From contig NZ_FXWZ01000003.1 in the NCBI RefSeq assembly GCF_900184225.1, positions 248,001 to 312,000 on the forward strand: DNA of 64,000 nucleotides, written 5' to 3'. The stretch comes from Brevibacterium ihuae. GTDB lineage: Bacteria > Actinomycetota > Actinomycetes > Actinomycetales > Brevibacteriaceae. The notes below the pieces were generated by a model. The model ran no database searches. It was not told where the DNA came from and worked only from the letters and a program-made list of their open reading frames with translations. Below are positions 8,603 to 16,498 of this stretch, one piece after another. Both the position numbers and the translations under genes were made by a program. Within the stretch, counting starts at the first letter, position 1, and each line of letters opens with the position of its first letter.

Positions 8603-9742
8603 ATGCGATCTCGCCGCCTGCTCCCCGCAGTCCTCACCCTCCCCCTCGTCACCCTCGCCGCGTGCAGCGGAGGCGGGACCTCGGCGTCGGGATCCGACAC
8701 CCCGGTCGCAGTCGCCACCACGAGCGTGCTCGGCAGCGTGCTCGGCCAGATCACCGAGTGCGCGGGGACCGCATCGTCGTCCCTCATGGGCCCGGGCGAC
8801 GATCCGCACACCTTCCAGCCGTCGTCCGCGCAGATGGCCGAGCTCGCCGGGGCCGAGCTCGTCGTCGCCAACGGCCTCGACCTCGAGGGCGGTCTCGAGT
8901 CCGCCCTCGCGAACGCGGAGCAGGACGGCGCGACGGTGCTCGAGGTCGCGCCCGAGGTCGACCCGCTCCCCTGGGGCGCCGCCGCGGACGACCACGACGG
9001 CCACGATCATGCCGACGACGCCGGCACGGACGATCACGGCGACGAGGAGTACGACCACGGCGACGAGCCGACCTCGGGGAGCGGAACCTCCGGGGCCCCC
9101 GCCGACGACCACGACGGGCACGACCACGGGACCGACGAGCACGACCACGCCCACGACGAGGACACGGCGCAGCCCGGCGGCGCCGTCGACCCGCACGCGG
9201 GGCACGACCACGGCGACGAGGACCCGCACTTCTGGATGGACGTGAGCCGGATGGCCGCGGCGGCGCACGTCATCGGCGACGCGCTCGCCGAGCAGACGGG
9301 CGACGACGCCTACGGAGACTGCGGTGCGCAGATCGAGCAGGAGCTCACCGACACCGACGCCGAGGTCCGCGAGCTCCTCGCCGGCATCCCGGAGGAGAAG
9401 CGGGTGCTCATCACCGACCACGAGGCGTTCGGCTACTTCGCCGACGCCTACGACTTCGAGATCGCCGGGGTCGTGGTCCCCGGCGGTTCGACCGATGCCG
9501 AACCCTCTTCCGCCGAGCTCGCCGAGCTCACCGCGGTCATCGATGAGACCGGGGTTCCGGTGATCTTCTCCAACACCGCGGTCTCGACCTCGCTCGTCGA
9601 CGCCGTGGCCGCCGAGGCCGGCACCGCGGTCGAGGTCGTCGAGCTCCACGTGGGCAGCGTGGGACCGGAGGATTCCGAGGCGGGCACATATCAGGGCATG
9701 ATGGTCGAGAACGCCCGGGCGGTCGCCGAGGCCCTCGGCTGA
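8603..9742 (+). CDS. Zinc ABC transporter substrate-binding lipoprotein with His-rich loop
   Basis: A 379-residue cluster A-I metal-binding lipoprotein (ZnuA/AztC type). The signal peptide ends with LAAC and the lipidated Cys is about residue 21. After the first lobe (SVLGSVLGQITE, then GPGDDPHTFQPSSAQMAEL with a metal His) comes an exceptionally His/Asp-rich loop at about residues 130-210 with many HDH and DHDGHDH units. The second lobe follows with EDPHFWMDVSRM and the ITDHEAFGYFADAYDF block. Zinc is the likely ligand because long His-rich loops mark zinc rather than manganese carriers. It is followed after 64 bp by the fused permease-ATPase. The reading frame extends upstream, but only ATG 8603 is followed by a signal peptide. 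Confidence 0.92.
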   Translation: MRSRRLLPAVLTLPLVTLAACSGGGTSASGSDTPVAVATTSVLGSVLGQITECAGTASSSLMGPGDDPHTFQPSSAQMAELAGAELVVANGLDLEGGLESALANAEQDGATVLEVAPEVDPLPWGAAADDHDGHDHADDAGTDDHGDEEYDHGDEPTSGSGTSGAPADDHDGHDHGTDEHDHAHDEDTAQPGGAVDPHAGHDHGDEDPHFWMDVSRMAAAAHVIGDALAEQTGDDAYGDCGAQIEQELTDTDAEVRELLAGIPEEKRVLITDHEAFGYFADAYDFEIAGVVVPGGSTDAEPSSAELAELTAVIDETGVPVIFSNTAVSTSLVDAVAAEAGTAVEVVELHVGSVGPEDSEAGTYQGMMVENARAVAEALG

Positions 9743-9806
9743 CACCGCCCGCTCCCACCGCATCCCGCCGCACGCCGGCGACCCGAGCCCCGAGGACGAC
9801 GACCGC

Positions 9807-11711
9807 ATGGAATGGTTCACCGAGCCCTTCGCGCTGGGCTTCCAGCAGCGCGCCCTCCTGGGCGGTCTGATCTCCGCGATCATGGCCTCCGTCGTCGGGG
9901 TGTGGCTGGTGCTGCGCGGCATGAGCTTCTTCGGCGATGCGTTCGCCCACGGCATCCTGCCCGGCATCGCCGTGGCGATGCTCCTCGACGTCTCCCCCGC
10001 CCTCGGCGCCGCGGCGGCGGTCGTCGGCATGGTCGCGCTCGTCGAGTGGATCCACCGCGCGACGCCGCTCCACGAGGACACCGGGATCGGGCTGCTGTTC
10101 GTCGCGATGATGGCGCTCGGCGTGGTCATCATCTCGACGATGGACTCCTACACCGGGGATCTCACCGGCATCCTGTTCGGCGACGCGCTCGGCATCACGC
10201 CCGAGGTGCTCCGCGGGATGATCGCCCCCGCGGTGATCGTGCTCATCGCCTCCGCCGTGCTCTACCGGCCCCTCCTCGCGCTCGCCTTCTCCCAGAGCAA
10301 GGCCCGCTCCCTCGGTCTGCGGCCGAAGCTCATCCACGCGCTCCTCCTCGTGCTCATCGCGGCCGCCGTCATCGTTGGCTTCCGGTCCGTGGGCACCATG
10401 CTCGTGTTCGGCCTGCTCGTCGGCCCGCCGGCGACCGCCTCCCTGCTGTCGCGCACGGTCCCGCAGATGTTCGCGTGGTCCATCGGCATCGCGGTGTTCG
10501 CCGTGTGGTCCGGGCTGCTCCTGAGCTTCCACCTCGGAACCGCGGGCTCGGCGACGATGGCGCTCGTCCCGATCGTGCTGTTCTTCCTCACCCTGAGCGG
10601 GCGACAGATCGTCCTCGCCGTCCGTCACCGCGGGGTCGGCGACGCGGATCCGGACGCTCCCGCGCCGGCGCCCGGCGCCCCGGCGAACGGCACGACCTCC
10701 TCCGCGCTCGATCCTGCAGACGCTCCCGAGGGCCGCTCCCCCGGGACCTCCGTCCTCGGCCCGCACGTCCCGGATCACCGACTGCCGGCGGCCGGGACGG
10801 ACGAGGCGGCCGGGGACGGCGCGACCGCGCTCGGCCACGGCGCTGGCGACCCCCACGTGCACACGGCGTTCGAGGACGCCGACCACGTCATCACCCCGGC
10901 CGAGGTGCCGCTCGCCGAGGCGGACGACATCGTCCTCGCCTACGGCCAGCACGTGGCGACCACCCGCTCGACCTTCGCGCTCCGGCAGGGGCACGTGGTC
11001 GCGATCATCGGACCCAACGGCTCGGGCAAGTCGACGCTCCTCCACGCGATCGCCGGCCTCATGGCACCCCGGTCCGGGCGCCTGCGGGTGCTCGGCGCGA
11101 AGCCTGCGAACGGCTGGAGGAAGGTCGCCTACGTCATGCAGGCCGTCGAGGTGCCGGCCGGGATCCCGCTCACCGTCCGCGAGGTCGTCGCGATGGGCCG
11201 CTACTCGACCCTCGGCTGGTTCCGGCCGTTCCGGCGCCACGACCGGCAGCGCGTGCGGTGGGCGATGGACGAGCTCGCGATCACCGACCTCGCCCACCGG
11301 CATCTCTCCGAGCTCTCCGGCGGTCAGCGCCAGCGGGTGTACGTCGCCCAGGCGCTCGCGCAGGACCACATCGCACTCCTCCTCGACGAGCCGCTCACCG
11401 GGCTCGACCTCGTCTCCGCGCGGACCATCGACCGGATCATCCATGCCGAGCAGGAGCACGGCCACTCGGTCGTCATGACGACCCACGACCTCGAGGAGGC
11501 GCGCGCGGCCGACCACGTGCTGCTGACCTCGGGCCGGGTGCTCGCCTCGGGTCCGCCCGAGCGGGCGCTCACCCGGCGCAACCTCGAGATCGCCTACGGG
11601 CTCGGCGCGCTCCATCGCGAGTCGGACGATCACGACGGCGAACTGCCCGAGGTGCTCCCCGACCCCGTCCACGGCTCACACGACGACCCGAGCGATCCCT
11701 CGCCGCGGTGA
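9807..11711 (+). CDS. Fused zinc ABC transporter permease and ATPase (AztB-AztA/ZnuB-ZnuC type)
   Basis: One uninterrupted 634-residue frame holds both membrane and motor parts of a metal importer. Residues 1-280 are an ABC-3 permease with about eight helices, including GVWLVLRGMSFFGDAFAHGILPGIA and GFRSVGTMLVFGLLVGPPATA. Residues 285-365 are a Pro/Ala/Gly linker ending in a His-containing patch (GHGAGDPHVH). From about residue 366 a complete ATPase follows: Walker A GPNGSGKST at about 402, signature LSGGQRQRV at about 502, Walker B LLLDEP at about 524 and switch TTHD. These are usually two separate proteins. With the lipoprotein upstream the system is complete in two polypeptides. A frameshift artefact cannot explain the fusion because the linker reads through in frame, though a lost stop codon is possible in principle. 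Confidence 0.9.
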   Translation: MEWFTEPFALGFQQRALLGGLISAIMASVVGVWLVLRGMSFFGDAFAHGILPGIAVAMLLDVSPALGAAAAVVGMVALVEWIHRATPLHEDTGIGLLFVAMMALGVVIISTMDSYTGDLTGILFGDALGITPEVLRGMIAPAVIVLIASAVLYRPLLALAFSQSKARSLGLRPKLIHALLLVLIAAAVIVGFRSVGTMLVFGLLVGPPATASLLSRTVPQMFAWSIGIAVFAVWSGLLLSFHLGTAGSATMALVPIVLFFLTLSGRQIVLAVRHRGVGDADPDAPAPAPGAPANGTTSSALDPADAPEGRSPGTSVLGPHVPDHRLPAAGTDEAAGDGATALGHGAGDPHVHTAFEDADHVITPAEVPLAEADDIVLAYGQHVATTRSTFALRQGHVVAIIGPNGSGKSTLLHAIAGLMAPRSGRLRVLGAKPANGWRKVAYVMQAVEVPAGIPLTVREVVAMGRYSTLGWFRPFRRHDRQRVRWAMDELAITDLAHRHLSELSGGQRQRVYVAQALAQDHIALLLDEPLTGLDLVSARTIDRIIHAEQEHGHSVVMTTHDLEEARAADHVLLTSGRVLASGPPERALTRRNLEIAYGLGALHRESDDHDGELPEVLPDPVHGSHDDPSDPSPR

Positions 11712-11792
11712 TCCGTCGCGGCGGCGCGGAAGCCCGTCTCGTCCGGGCAGGGTGACCTGCCGCCGGAATGGATGCCGCCGCCGGTCGCTCGC

Positions 11793-11798
11793 TAGGCT
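11793..11798 (+). promoter_or_regulatory. -10 box of the small membrane protein gene
   Basis: TAGGCT lies eight bases before ATG 11807. This ATG is not in frame with the downstream membrane protein unless one base in the C/G run at 11841-11852 is removed. Confidence 0.35.
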
Positions 11799-11861
11799 CG
11801 ACGACTATGACGACATCGCCCTCCGCCTCGCCTGTCCGGACCCCGGTGGGGGTACATCGGA

Positions 11862-12161
11862 GTGGTCGTCCTCCTCATCGCCGGCGGCACCGTGCTCGGA
11901 ATGATCCCCGGCACCCGCGCGATCGCCTCATGGCTGATGATCGGCGCGTGCTTCGTGCTCTACGGCCTCCTCGAACGGTCGGCGGCGATCGTCGTGAGCG
12001 GTGCGGTCACGCTCGTCGCGGCGTTCGCGGCCTATGCGATGGACCTCGACCGGCTCGGCCTGGTCCTCGAGATCGTCACCGGATTCGTGTTCGCGGTGGG
12101 TGCGGGCGTCCTCCGCGCTCAGGGGCGCAGCACGTCGCCGACGACCCCGGAGAACGTCTGA
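11862..12161 (+). CDS. Small membrane protein of unknown function, start probably lost to a frame break
   Basis: Visible from GTG 11862 is a 99-residue protein with three or four hydrophobic helices (VVLLIAGGTVLGMIPG, WLMIGACFVLYGLLE, IVVSGAVTLVAAFAAYAM, VLEIVTGFVFAVGAGVL). I do not recognise the family. The more natural start is ATG 11807, preceded by a TAGGCT box, which reads MTTSPSASPVRTP and then leaves the frame. Removing one base in the CCCC-GG-T-GGGGG stretch at 11841-11852 would join it to RWGYIGVVVLL and restore the first helix. Either the sequence has an extra base there or the gene is genuinely disrupted. The nearest downstream feature is tRNA-His on the other strand. Confidence 0.5.
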   Translation: MVVLLIAGGTVLGMIPGTRAIASWLMIGACFVLYGLLERSAAIVVSGAVTLVAAFAAYAMDLDRLGLVLEIVTGFVFAVGAGVLRAQGRSTSPTTPENV

Positions 12162-12197
12162 GCCGCGGCATCGATCGATGCCGCGGCTCAGACGGGA

Positions 12198-12274
12198 TGG
12201 GGTGGCTAACGGGACTTGAACCCGCGACCCCCGCGACCACAACGCGGTGCTCTACCAGCTGAGCTATAGCCACC
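12198..12274 (-). tRNA. tRNA-His (anticodon GTG), CCA encoded
   Basis: The minus strand folds as a cloverleaf with acceptor GTGGCTA/TAGCCAC, an extra 5' G at position -1 opposite discriminator C (the tRNA-His identity feature), D-arm AGCTCAGCTGGTAGAGC, anticodon loop TTGTGGT reading GTG, and T-arm GCGGGTTCAAGTCCCGT. The 3' CCA is present in the DNA. Confidence 0.95.
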
Positions 12275-12557
12275 ATCGCTGCCAGCAGGCAGCATCGACC
12301 ATTCTAGGACGCGGCCCGGCCGGGGGCAAACCGGCATTCGTGTGACCTCCGCCTCCTTCGGTCGCCGCTCCGCAAGCGCCTGCCTGCGAGCCTGCACGGC
12401 ACGGGCTGGACGTTCGCCGAGAAAGGCAACGATTGGGTCGCCGCGGGGTAACTTTTCGGACTCGGACGGCGCATCCGCGCGACGCGGTTCGTATGCTTGC
12501 ACCGGCGTCCAGACCACGCCCACGATTCCCGTCCCCCGACCCGAGGTTCCCCACTCC

Positions 12558-12770
12558 ATGTCCATCGCCCAGGTGCACGTCGATGCCGACAAGGCGGCTG
12601 CCCTCACGGTGGACGGTGCCACGACGCACCATCCCGACCTCGGCAGCGCGATGGCCCGGCTGACGGCGCTCGCCCGCGAACGGCAGGAACCGGTATCGAT
12701 CGAGATCCACGACTCCGGCGCGGTCCGCCTGCTCCATGTCGACGCTGCAGGACGCGTCGCCCTCCATCCC
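12558..12770 (+). other. Probable true 5' end of the following membrane protein gene, in another frame
   Basis: From ATG 12558, with GAGG about ten bases upstream, this frame reads like a real protein: MSIAQVHVDADKAAALTVDG, then a helix and an EPVSIEIHDSGAVRLLHVD strand segment. It then degenerates into Arg-rich antisense-like sequence. The next frame takes over as a Pro-rich linker at about 12750-12830. The simplest reading is one extra base in that interval, giving a single gene 12558-14181 of about 540 residues. The alternative is that translation starts at the overlapping ATG 12736 and this segment is a short separate gene. The rest of the 12275-12557 gap shows nothing I can support apart from room for two divergent promoters. 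Confidence 0.45.
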
Positions 12771-14181
12771 GCTCCGGCCGCACCCCGGCCGGACCCCGCT
12801 GCGGGTCCCCCCGCCTGCCGACCCGCCGGCGCAGGGGCTGTCGGATCCGAGCGACGGCGCGACGCCGTCGGCGTCGGACGCCCCCGAGCCGCGCCCGAGC
12901 ACCGCCGAGGGCTACCCGATCGGCACCCCGTACTCGGGACCCGCCGCCCCGGTGGGGCGGACGGACCGGAAGCGCGCTCCCGGTCGCCGCTGGGCACCCG
13001 GCACCGCGCACCGCCCGAGCTCAGCCCCGCGCCGCTCCCGCCTCGGCGGGCTCACCGTGCCATCCCTCGTCCTCGCGGTCCTGCTCGTCATCGCACTCGC
13101 GGCCTATTTCCTGCCGACGATCATCGGGTCCCCCGACAGCGCGGGCCCGCAGAGCATCCCGGCAGACAGCCAGATGGCCTCGGAGGAGTCCCTCACGCTC
13201 GAGAACTCCCCGACCCCGGTGCCGGGCTTCGCCGCCCAGCCGGCATGGGAGGCCGCGGTGCCCGCGACCGCCTCGGTGACCGCCACCGGCCGCGGGGTCC
13301 TCGTCGTCGACGGCAATCGGCTCTCCGTCCTCGACCCGACCACGGGACAGCCGCGCTACGAGACCGACATCGAGACCTCCATCGGGTTCGCCGTGGACAC
13401 CGAGATCGACGGCGAGCGCGCACTGCTCTGGCGCACCGGGGACAGCGCCCACGCCCTGTTCGACGGCGAGAGCACGACGATCGACTACCGGATCCCCGCG
13501 AACGCCCGGATGTCCTCGGCAGGCACGAACGTGCTCGTCAAGGACGGCAACTCGCTGTCGACCTTTACCCGCGAAGGGCTCACCGAGATCCCCACCCCCG
13601 ACCCCGGCTACACGCCGATGGCGCTCGATGGCACGACGCTCATCAGCGCGGAGTTCGGCGGCGCCGTCACGCTCACCGACATCGACGAGGTCTCGACGTC
13701 CGAGCTGCTCCTCGAGACGCCCGCCGACGATCTCGAGATCTTCCGCTGGGTCACCGCCGGCCACGGCAAGATCGTCTCGCTGTGGGGCGAGGCGGGCGCG
13801 ACGACGACGAGCGGGCACCGGGTGCAGCTCGTCGTTCACTCCGCCGAGGACGGCCGCATCGCCTCGACGGTCTCGACGACGACCGATGCCGTGGGCGAGG
13901 AGACCTGGGTGCGCGGTCAGGGCTACCGCCTCGCAGTCATCGGCCCGTACCTCTTCACCATCGACGACGGGCTCCTCGTCCGGAACGGCGCACCCGATCA
14001 CCTGCGCATGACCGAGCCCCGCGGCGAGATCGTGCCGACGACGATCGACAACACCCGCTACCTCCTCCGCACGAACACCGTCTGGCGCTCCGGTGCGGAT
14101 CTCCTCGCCGTCACCGACACCGGCGGGCACGCGGTGATCCGGCAGAGCGCCGACCGGGTCGTCGGGCTCCCCGCGGAATAG
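12736..14181 (+). CDS. Membrane-anchored protein with beta-propeller-like extracytoplasmic domain
   Basis: A 481-residue protein with three visible parts: a Pro/Ser-rich cytoplasmic N-terminus (about 1-100), a single transmembrane helix (LTVPSLVLAVLLVIALAAYFLP, about 112-135), and a long extracytoplasmic domain with repeated strand-turn units such as GRGVLVVDGNRLSVLDPTTG, AHALFDGESTTIDYRIP and NVLVKDGNSLSTFTREG, suggesting a PQQ-like or WD-like propeller. I do not recognise a characterised homologue. An upstream coding segment in another frame (12558-12770) probably belongs to it; see that entry. Confidence 0.65.
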   Translation: MSTLQDASPSIPLRPHPGRTPLRVPPPADPPAQGLSDPSDGATPSASDAPEPRPSTAEGYPIGTPYSGPAAPVGRTDRKRAPGRRWAPGTAHRPSSAPRRSRLGGLTVPSLVLAVLLVIALAAYFLPTIIGSPDSAGPQSIPADSQMASEESLTLENSPTPVPGFAAQPAWEAAVPATASVTATGRGVLVVDGNRLSVLDPTTGQPRYETDIETSIGFAVDTEIDGERALLWRTGDSAHALFDGESTTIDYRIPANARMSSAGTNVLVKDGNSLSTFTREGLTEIPTPDPGYTPMALDGTTLISAEFGGAVTLTDIDEVSTSELLLETPADDLEIFRWVTAGHGKIVSLWGEAGATTTSGHRVQLVVHSAEDGRIASTVSTTTDAVGEETWVRGQGYRLAVIGPYLFTIDDGLLVRNGAPDHLRMTEPRGEIVPTTIDNTRYLLRTNTVWRSGADLLAVTDTGGHAVIRQSADRVVGLPAE

Positions 14182-14388
14182 GGCTCCGCTCCGTCGCCGC
14201 GACTTGCGGTCATTCTGTAAGAGAGCCTTTCGGCTTCTACAGCCTGTAGTCGTTACCATGGGCCGAGGAACGTCGCGTCCGATCCCCGCACCCGGCCGGC
14301 GCTCGAGGACGCACCGCGTCCTCGCACCTCGGCAGCGTGCCGGACAGCGTTCCGCGTCCGCCATCGACGTCGACCCCGAGGACATCCC

Positions 14389-15389
14389 GTGCGACACCAC
14401 CCGAGGATCCGCCGCAGCGCCGCGGCGATCGGTGTCGCCGTCCTGCTCGCCGGAGGCTCGGCGACCGGCGCGTCGGGACAGGACCTGCCGACCCGCGGCA
14501 CGGGCGAGACACCGGCTCCCGCAGCCACCACACCGGTTCCGGGTCCCGCCGGAATCCCGGGTCCGCCGTCGACGACCGCAGCACCGGGAGCCGAATCGCC
14601 TGACGCCGAGGTGCCCGGCGACGATTCCGACATCGGCCCGATCGACCCCACGACCGCACCGACTGTCGAACCGACCTCGGACCCCACTGCCGATCCGACC
14701 CCCGCGCCCACGGCGTCGGAGTCCCCGTCGCGACACCGGAGCCCACCGACGGTTCCGAGACGCCCGACGAGACGCCGGACCCGGAGCCGACATCCCCGTC
14801 GCCCACACCGACGCCATCGCCGTCCCCGGACCCCTCCTCGTCGCCGGACCCGGATCCCGGATCCCCGCCTCCCGGTGACGATGACCCCGGGCAGGACGAC
14901 TCCGGCGACGAGGGCACCGGCGGCGGCCAGCAGGACGAAGGCACCGACGGTGCCCGGGACGACGACCGACCGGGAACCGGCGATTCCGGCTCGCCCCGCG
15001 ACGGCGAGGACCGGGAGGAATCCGGCGACTCCGCCCCGCGGCAGCGAACCGGAGACCCGGTGACCGGGACCGGCTCTGCGGCGGGCGATGTCCCGGGCCA
15101 GGCCGGCCGCGACTGGCTGCCGAGCGCGGGTGGCGCGGGACAGGGGCCCGCCCATGACTATTCGGACCCCGTTCCCCAGGCTCCGGGCGAGCAGCAGGAC
15201 CCCGACGCGATCAGCGGCGGGGACTTCGATAACGACGATCTCCGCGCCGACGAGAACGCGGACCTCGACGCATCGGGAGACACCGGCGGATTCGGCTTCA
15301 GCTGGCCGCTCGCCGCGCTGATCTCGATCGGCCTGCTCAGCCTCGCGCTCATCGCGTTCGTCGTGGGCCGGCGCTCAGAGGATCGCTGA
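14389..15389 (+). pseudogene. Secreted Pro/Asp-rich surface protein with C-terminal membrane anchor, frameshifted
   Basis: GTG 14389 (GAGGA upstream) opens a signal peptide (RRSAAAIGVAVLLAGGSATGASG), then a Thr/Pro/Asp-rich stalk. Near 14722-14727 the frame changes in a CCCC run: the -1 frame continues with the same composition (VATPEPTDGSETPDETPDPE, then SPSPTPTPSPSP). It stays open to 15389, ending in a transmembrane helix (LAALISIGLLSLALIAFVVG) and a charged RRSEDR tail. One missing C would give a single protein of about 333 residues, exported and membrane-anchored with a long disordered stalk. No standard sortase motif precedes the helix. Function unknown. This may be a sequencing error rather than a true pseudogene. 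Confidence 0.6.
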
Positions 15390-15450
15390 CATGCGCTGAG
15401 GATCGTTGGCCCGCGCTGAGGATCGCTGACATGCGTTGAGGATCGCTGAC
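15371..15450 (+). repeat. Four tandem copies of a 20-bp unit derived from the gene's 3' end
   Basis: The unit is GCGCTGAGGATCGCTGACAT. The first copy (with two extra bases) is the stop region of the preceding surface-protein gene, coding for its final SEDR and stop codon. Three further copies follow with one to a few substitutions. This looks like expansion of a gene terminus by slippage. Confidence 0.75.
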
Positions 15451-15534
15451 GCGTTCCGGCGCTGGCCGCGTCGAGCGATTCCCACGGGCCGCGCCGACAC
15501 GGTGCGCCCACAGATCCGCACCCATGGATACGAA

Positions 15535-15572
15535 AAACGTCCGTCCAGGTCATCTGACCTGGACGGACGTTT
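15535..15572 (-). terminator. Rho-independent terminator of tRNA-Lys
   Basis: A perfect 16-bp stem (15535-15550 and 15557-15572) with a 6-nt loop starts six bases after the CCA end of tRNA-Lys on the minus strand. It is followed on that strand by a run of five T. Confidence 0.85.
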
Positions 15573-15577
15573 CGGAG

Positions 15578-15653
15578 TGGTACACCCCCCGGGACTCGAA
15601 CCCGGAACCCACTGATTAAGAGTCAGTTGCTCTACCAATTGAGCTAGAGGTGC
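15578..15653 (-). tRNA. tRNA-Lys (anticodon CTT), CCA encoded
   Basis: The minus strand gives acceptor GCACCTC/GGGGTGT, D-arm AGCTCAATTGGTAGAGC, anticodon loop CTCTTAA reading CTT, and T-arm CCGGGTTCGAGTCCCGG, then discriminator A and encoded CCA. The acceptor uses two G-U pairs. A strong terminator follows. Confidence 0.95.
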
Positions 15654-15771
15654 GCAACGAGACACCACTATACACTCACTCCGACGGCCGTGAGAACTCG
15701 AATCCGCCCGATCGGGCGAATGTGGCGCGTTTCACTCGGATCGCGATCCAGCGCCCGGTCCCGGCCTCCGG

Positions 15772-16095
15772 TCAGAGGTACAGACCCGTCGATTCGTCTC
15801 CCGCCGACTCGCTGATCGCGTGGACGTCGCGCTCGCGCAGGAGCATGTAGGCACTGCCCTCGAGCTCGACCTCCGCCCGGTCCTCGGGGTCGAACAGGAT
15901 CATGTCGCCCAGCCCGACCTGGCGGACGTGCGGCCCGGCCGCCACGACCTCCCCCCAGGCGAGACGGCGGCCGACGGCGGCGGTGGCGGGGATGACGATC
16001 CCGGCGCGCGAGGTGCGCTCCCCCGCCTCCTTGTCCGGCTGCACGAGGATCCGGTCGTGCAGCATCCGGATGGGGAGTCCTGTCGGATCAGCCAC
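15772..16095 (-). CDS. GroES-like co-chaperonin (second, divergent copy)
   Basis: A 107-residue GroES/Cpn10-fold protein. PIRMLHDRILVQPDKEAGERTSRAGIVIP includes the RxLHDRxLV strand and the mobile-loop region. GEVVAAGPHVRQVGLGDMILFDP and YMLLRERDVHAI match the barrel core. The mobile loop is Thr-Ser-Arg-Ala-Gly rather than the usual SGIVLP setting, and the gene is not beside groEL, so it is a paralogue. It starts with GTG and overlaps the 3' end of the DUF3618 gene by 8 nt, implying co-translation. Confidence 0.8.
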   Translation of the reverse strand: MADPTGLPIRMLHDRILVQPDKEAGERTSRAGIVIPATAAVGRRLAWGEVVAAGPHVRQVGLGDMILFDPEDRAEVELEGSAYMLLRERDVHAISESAGDESTGLYL

Positions 16096-16375
16096 GCGAG
16101 CGGCGGACGGCGAGGAAGGTGATGAGAGCTGCGACGCCGAGGACCACTCCGCCGATGAGCGCGACCTTGTCCGACTTCACCGAGCCGTCGTCGCTCACGA
16201 CGATCGACTTCGCGTTGTCCGCGGCGCGGTTCGCCAGGGCCGAGGGATGCACCCGGCCCATGAGCTCGTCGACGTTCGCGGCGAGGCGCTGTTCGCGCAG
16301 GCGGATCGACTCGATGAGCTGATCCTTATTGGCGGAGTCGACCGTGACGTCGGAGGTGTAGACATTGCTGCTCAT
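16088..16375 (-). CDS. DUF3618-type membrane protein
   Basis: A 95-residue protein with a soluble helical N-terminus (DQLIESIRLREQRLAANVDELMGRVHPSAL matches the DUF3618 region) and one C-terminal transmembrane helix (VALIGGVVLGVAALITFLAV) with a basic RRSRG end. The family is common in actinobacteria and without a known function. It is cotranscribed with the GroES-like gene (8-nt overlap) and divergent from bcp. Confidence 0.8.
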   Translation of the reverse strand: MSSNVYTSDVTVDSANKDQLIESIRLREQRLAANVDELMGRVHPSALANRAADNAKSIVVSDDGSVKSDKVALIGGVVLGVAALITFLAVRRSRG

Positions 16376-16498
16376 GGTGATGTCCTCAAGATCGGATGGT
16401 GGGGCGGCGCACGTTCAGCACCGTGTCCTTCGCCTCCGAGCTTACCGAATACCGGCGGCTAAGGTTGAACGGACAGACCCCGTGCGAAAGGACCCACC

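Noticed and set aside
15100-15389. Sortase-anchored surface protein
   Set aside because: LPSAG occurs about 60 residues before the C-terminal helix rather than directly ahead of it, so a sorting signal is not supported; the tail looks like a simple membrane anchor.
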